A DNA stretch of 14,423 bases from Leptolinea sp. UBA1437 (lineage in GTDB: Bacteria > Chloroflexota > Anaerolineae > Anaerolineales > Anaerolineaceae), in the NCBI GenBank assembly GCA_002329625.1, contig DCTP01000088.1, positions 1 to 14,423 on the forward strand. The letters are read 5' to 3'. The notes beneath the pieces are model-generated. The model searched no databases. It was not told the DNA's origin and saw only the letters and a list, made by a program, of their open reading frames with translations. Position 1 is the stretch's first letter; every line of letters begins with the position of its first letter. Both the position numbers and the translations under genes were made by a program. Shown here piece after piece: positions 14,367 to 14,423 of this stretch.

Positions 14367-14376
14367 TTTCATGAAA
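14367..14376. promoter_or_regulatory. Palindromic candidate operator, distal copy
   Basis: A second TTTCATGAAA, again inside TTTTCATGAAAT (14366-14377), overlaps a further 12-bp palindrome ATGAAATTTCAT at 14371-14382. The spacing of 101 bp from the proximal copy could allow looping, or the distal copy could serve a divergent gene beyond the right edge. Confidence 0.45.
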
Positions 14377-14423
14377 TTTCATTTACTAATAATGATTTTT
14401 TGATAGAACATTATTGACAATTA

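Larger units (their letters stand above)
14194..14423. other. AT-rich upstream region of the sugar operon; no gene seen
   Basis: A 230-bp stretch, strongly AT-rich, with no credible reading frame. It holds the sugar-operon promoter, two TTTCATGAAA palindromes and, at the far right, a plus-strand TTGACA (14414-14419) that could belong to a divergent promoter whose -10 would lie beyond the window. Confidence 0.6.

Noticed and set aside
14414..14419. Plus-strand TTGACA at the right edge as a divergent promoter
   Set aside because: The expected -10 falls outside the window, so the call cannot be supported.

Overview
The window reads as a piece of chromosome from a moderately AT-rich bacterium. 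The best guess is a member of the Chloroflexota (Anaerolineae-like). This is an inference from protein style and gene content (an IF3 with a long acidic tail, an L35 beginning MPRKQTTGKLKLKTHKA, and a bacterial ADP-dependent sugar kinase). No 16S or other phylogenetic marker has been compared.

Layout from left to right. (1) Positions 1-926, minus strand: the N-terminal 308 residues of a secreted protein with plant-type leucine-rich repeats; the gene runs off the left edge just after a Gln-rich repeat begins. (2) Positions 1045-6412, plus strand: three tightly coupled genes joined by ATGA stop/start overlaps. They encode a UvrD-like protein with a good Walker A but a damaged motif II, a UvrD/Rep helicase with all motifs intact and no nuclease domain, and a small RecB/Cas4-type PD-(D/E)XK nuclease with four cysteines placed as in an AddB-type 4Fe-4S cluster. 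Together they look like an AddAB-type double-strand-break resection machine in which the AddB nuclease has become a separate polypeptide and AddA lacks its own. (3) Positions 6410-6450: a perfect 17-bp hairpin that can terminate transcription from both sides, because the next operon converges on it. (4) Positions 6480-8029, minus strand: the translation operon infC-rpmI-rplT with its own TTGCGG-17-TATATT promoter. infC appears to start at a non-AUG codon (ATC), rpmI at GTG, and the rpmI-rplT spacer can fold into a two-helix RNA capped by a GAGA tetraloop. (5) Positions 8112-14261, minus strand: a six-gene sugar operon in the order solute-binding protein, two CUT1 permeases, class II aldolase, ADP-dependent sugar kinase, RpiR regulator. 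It is driven by a TTGACT-17-TATATT promoter with nearby TTTCATGAAA palindromes and has a long hairpin between the binding-protein gene and the permease genes.

How the parts work together. In the sugar operon, the binding protein and permeases should import a sugar using an ATPase encoded elsewhere. The kinase and aldolase should then turn it into triose-level products, and the SIS domain of the RpiR protein should sense a phosphorylated intermediate. Use of an ADP-dependent kinase of the archaeal glucokinase/phosphofructokinase family for this step is unusual for a bacterium. In the repair operon the intact helicase would be the motor, the degenerate partner a scaffold or DNA-scanning subunit, and the Fe-S protein the nuclease.

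The most distinctive items are the split AddAB-like triad, the ADP-dependent kinase operon, the non-AUG infC start and the structured rpmI-rplT spacer. No CRISPR array, tRNA, rRNA, insertion sequence or phage gene was seen.
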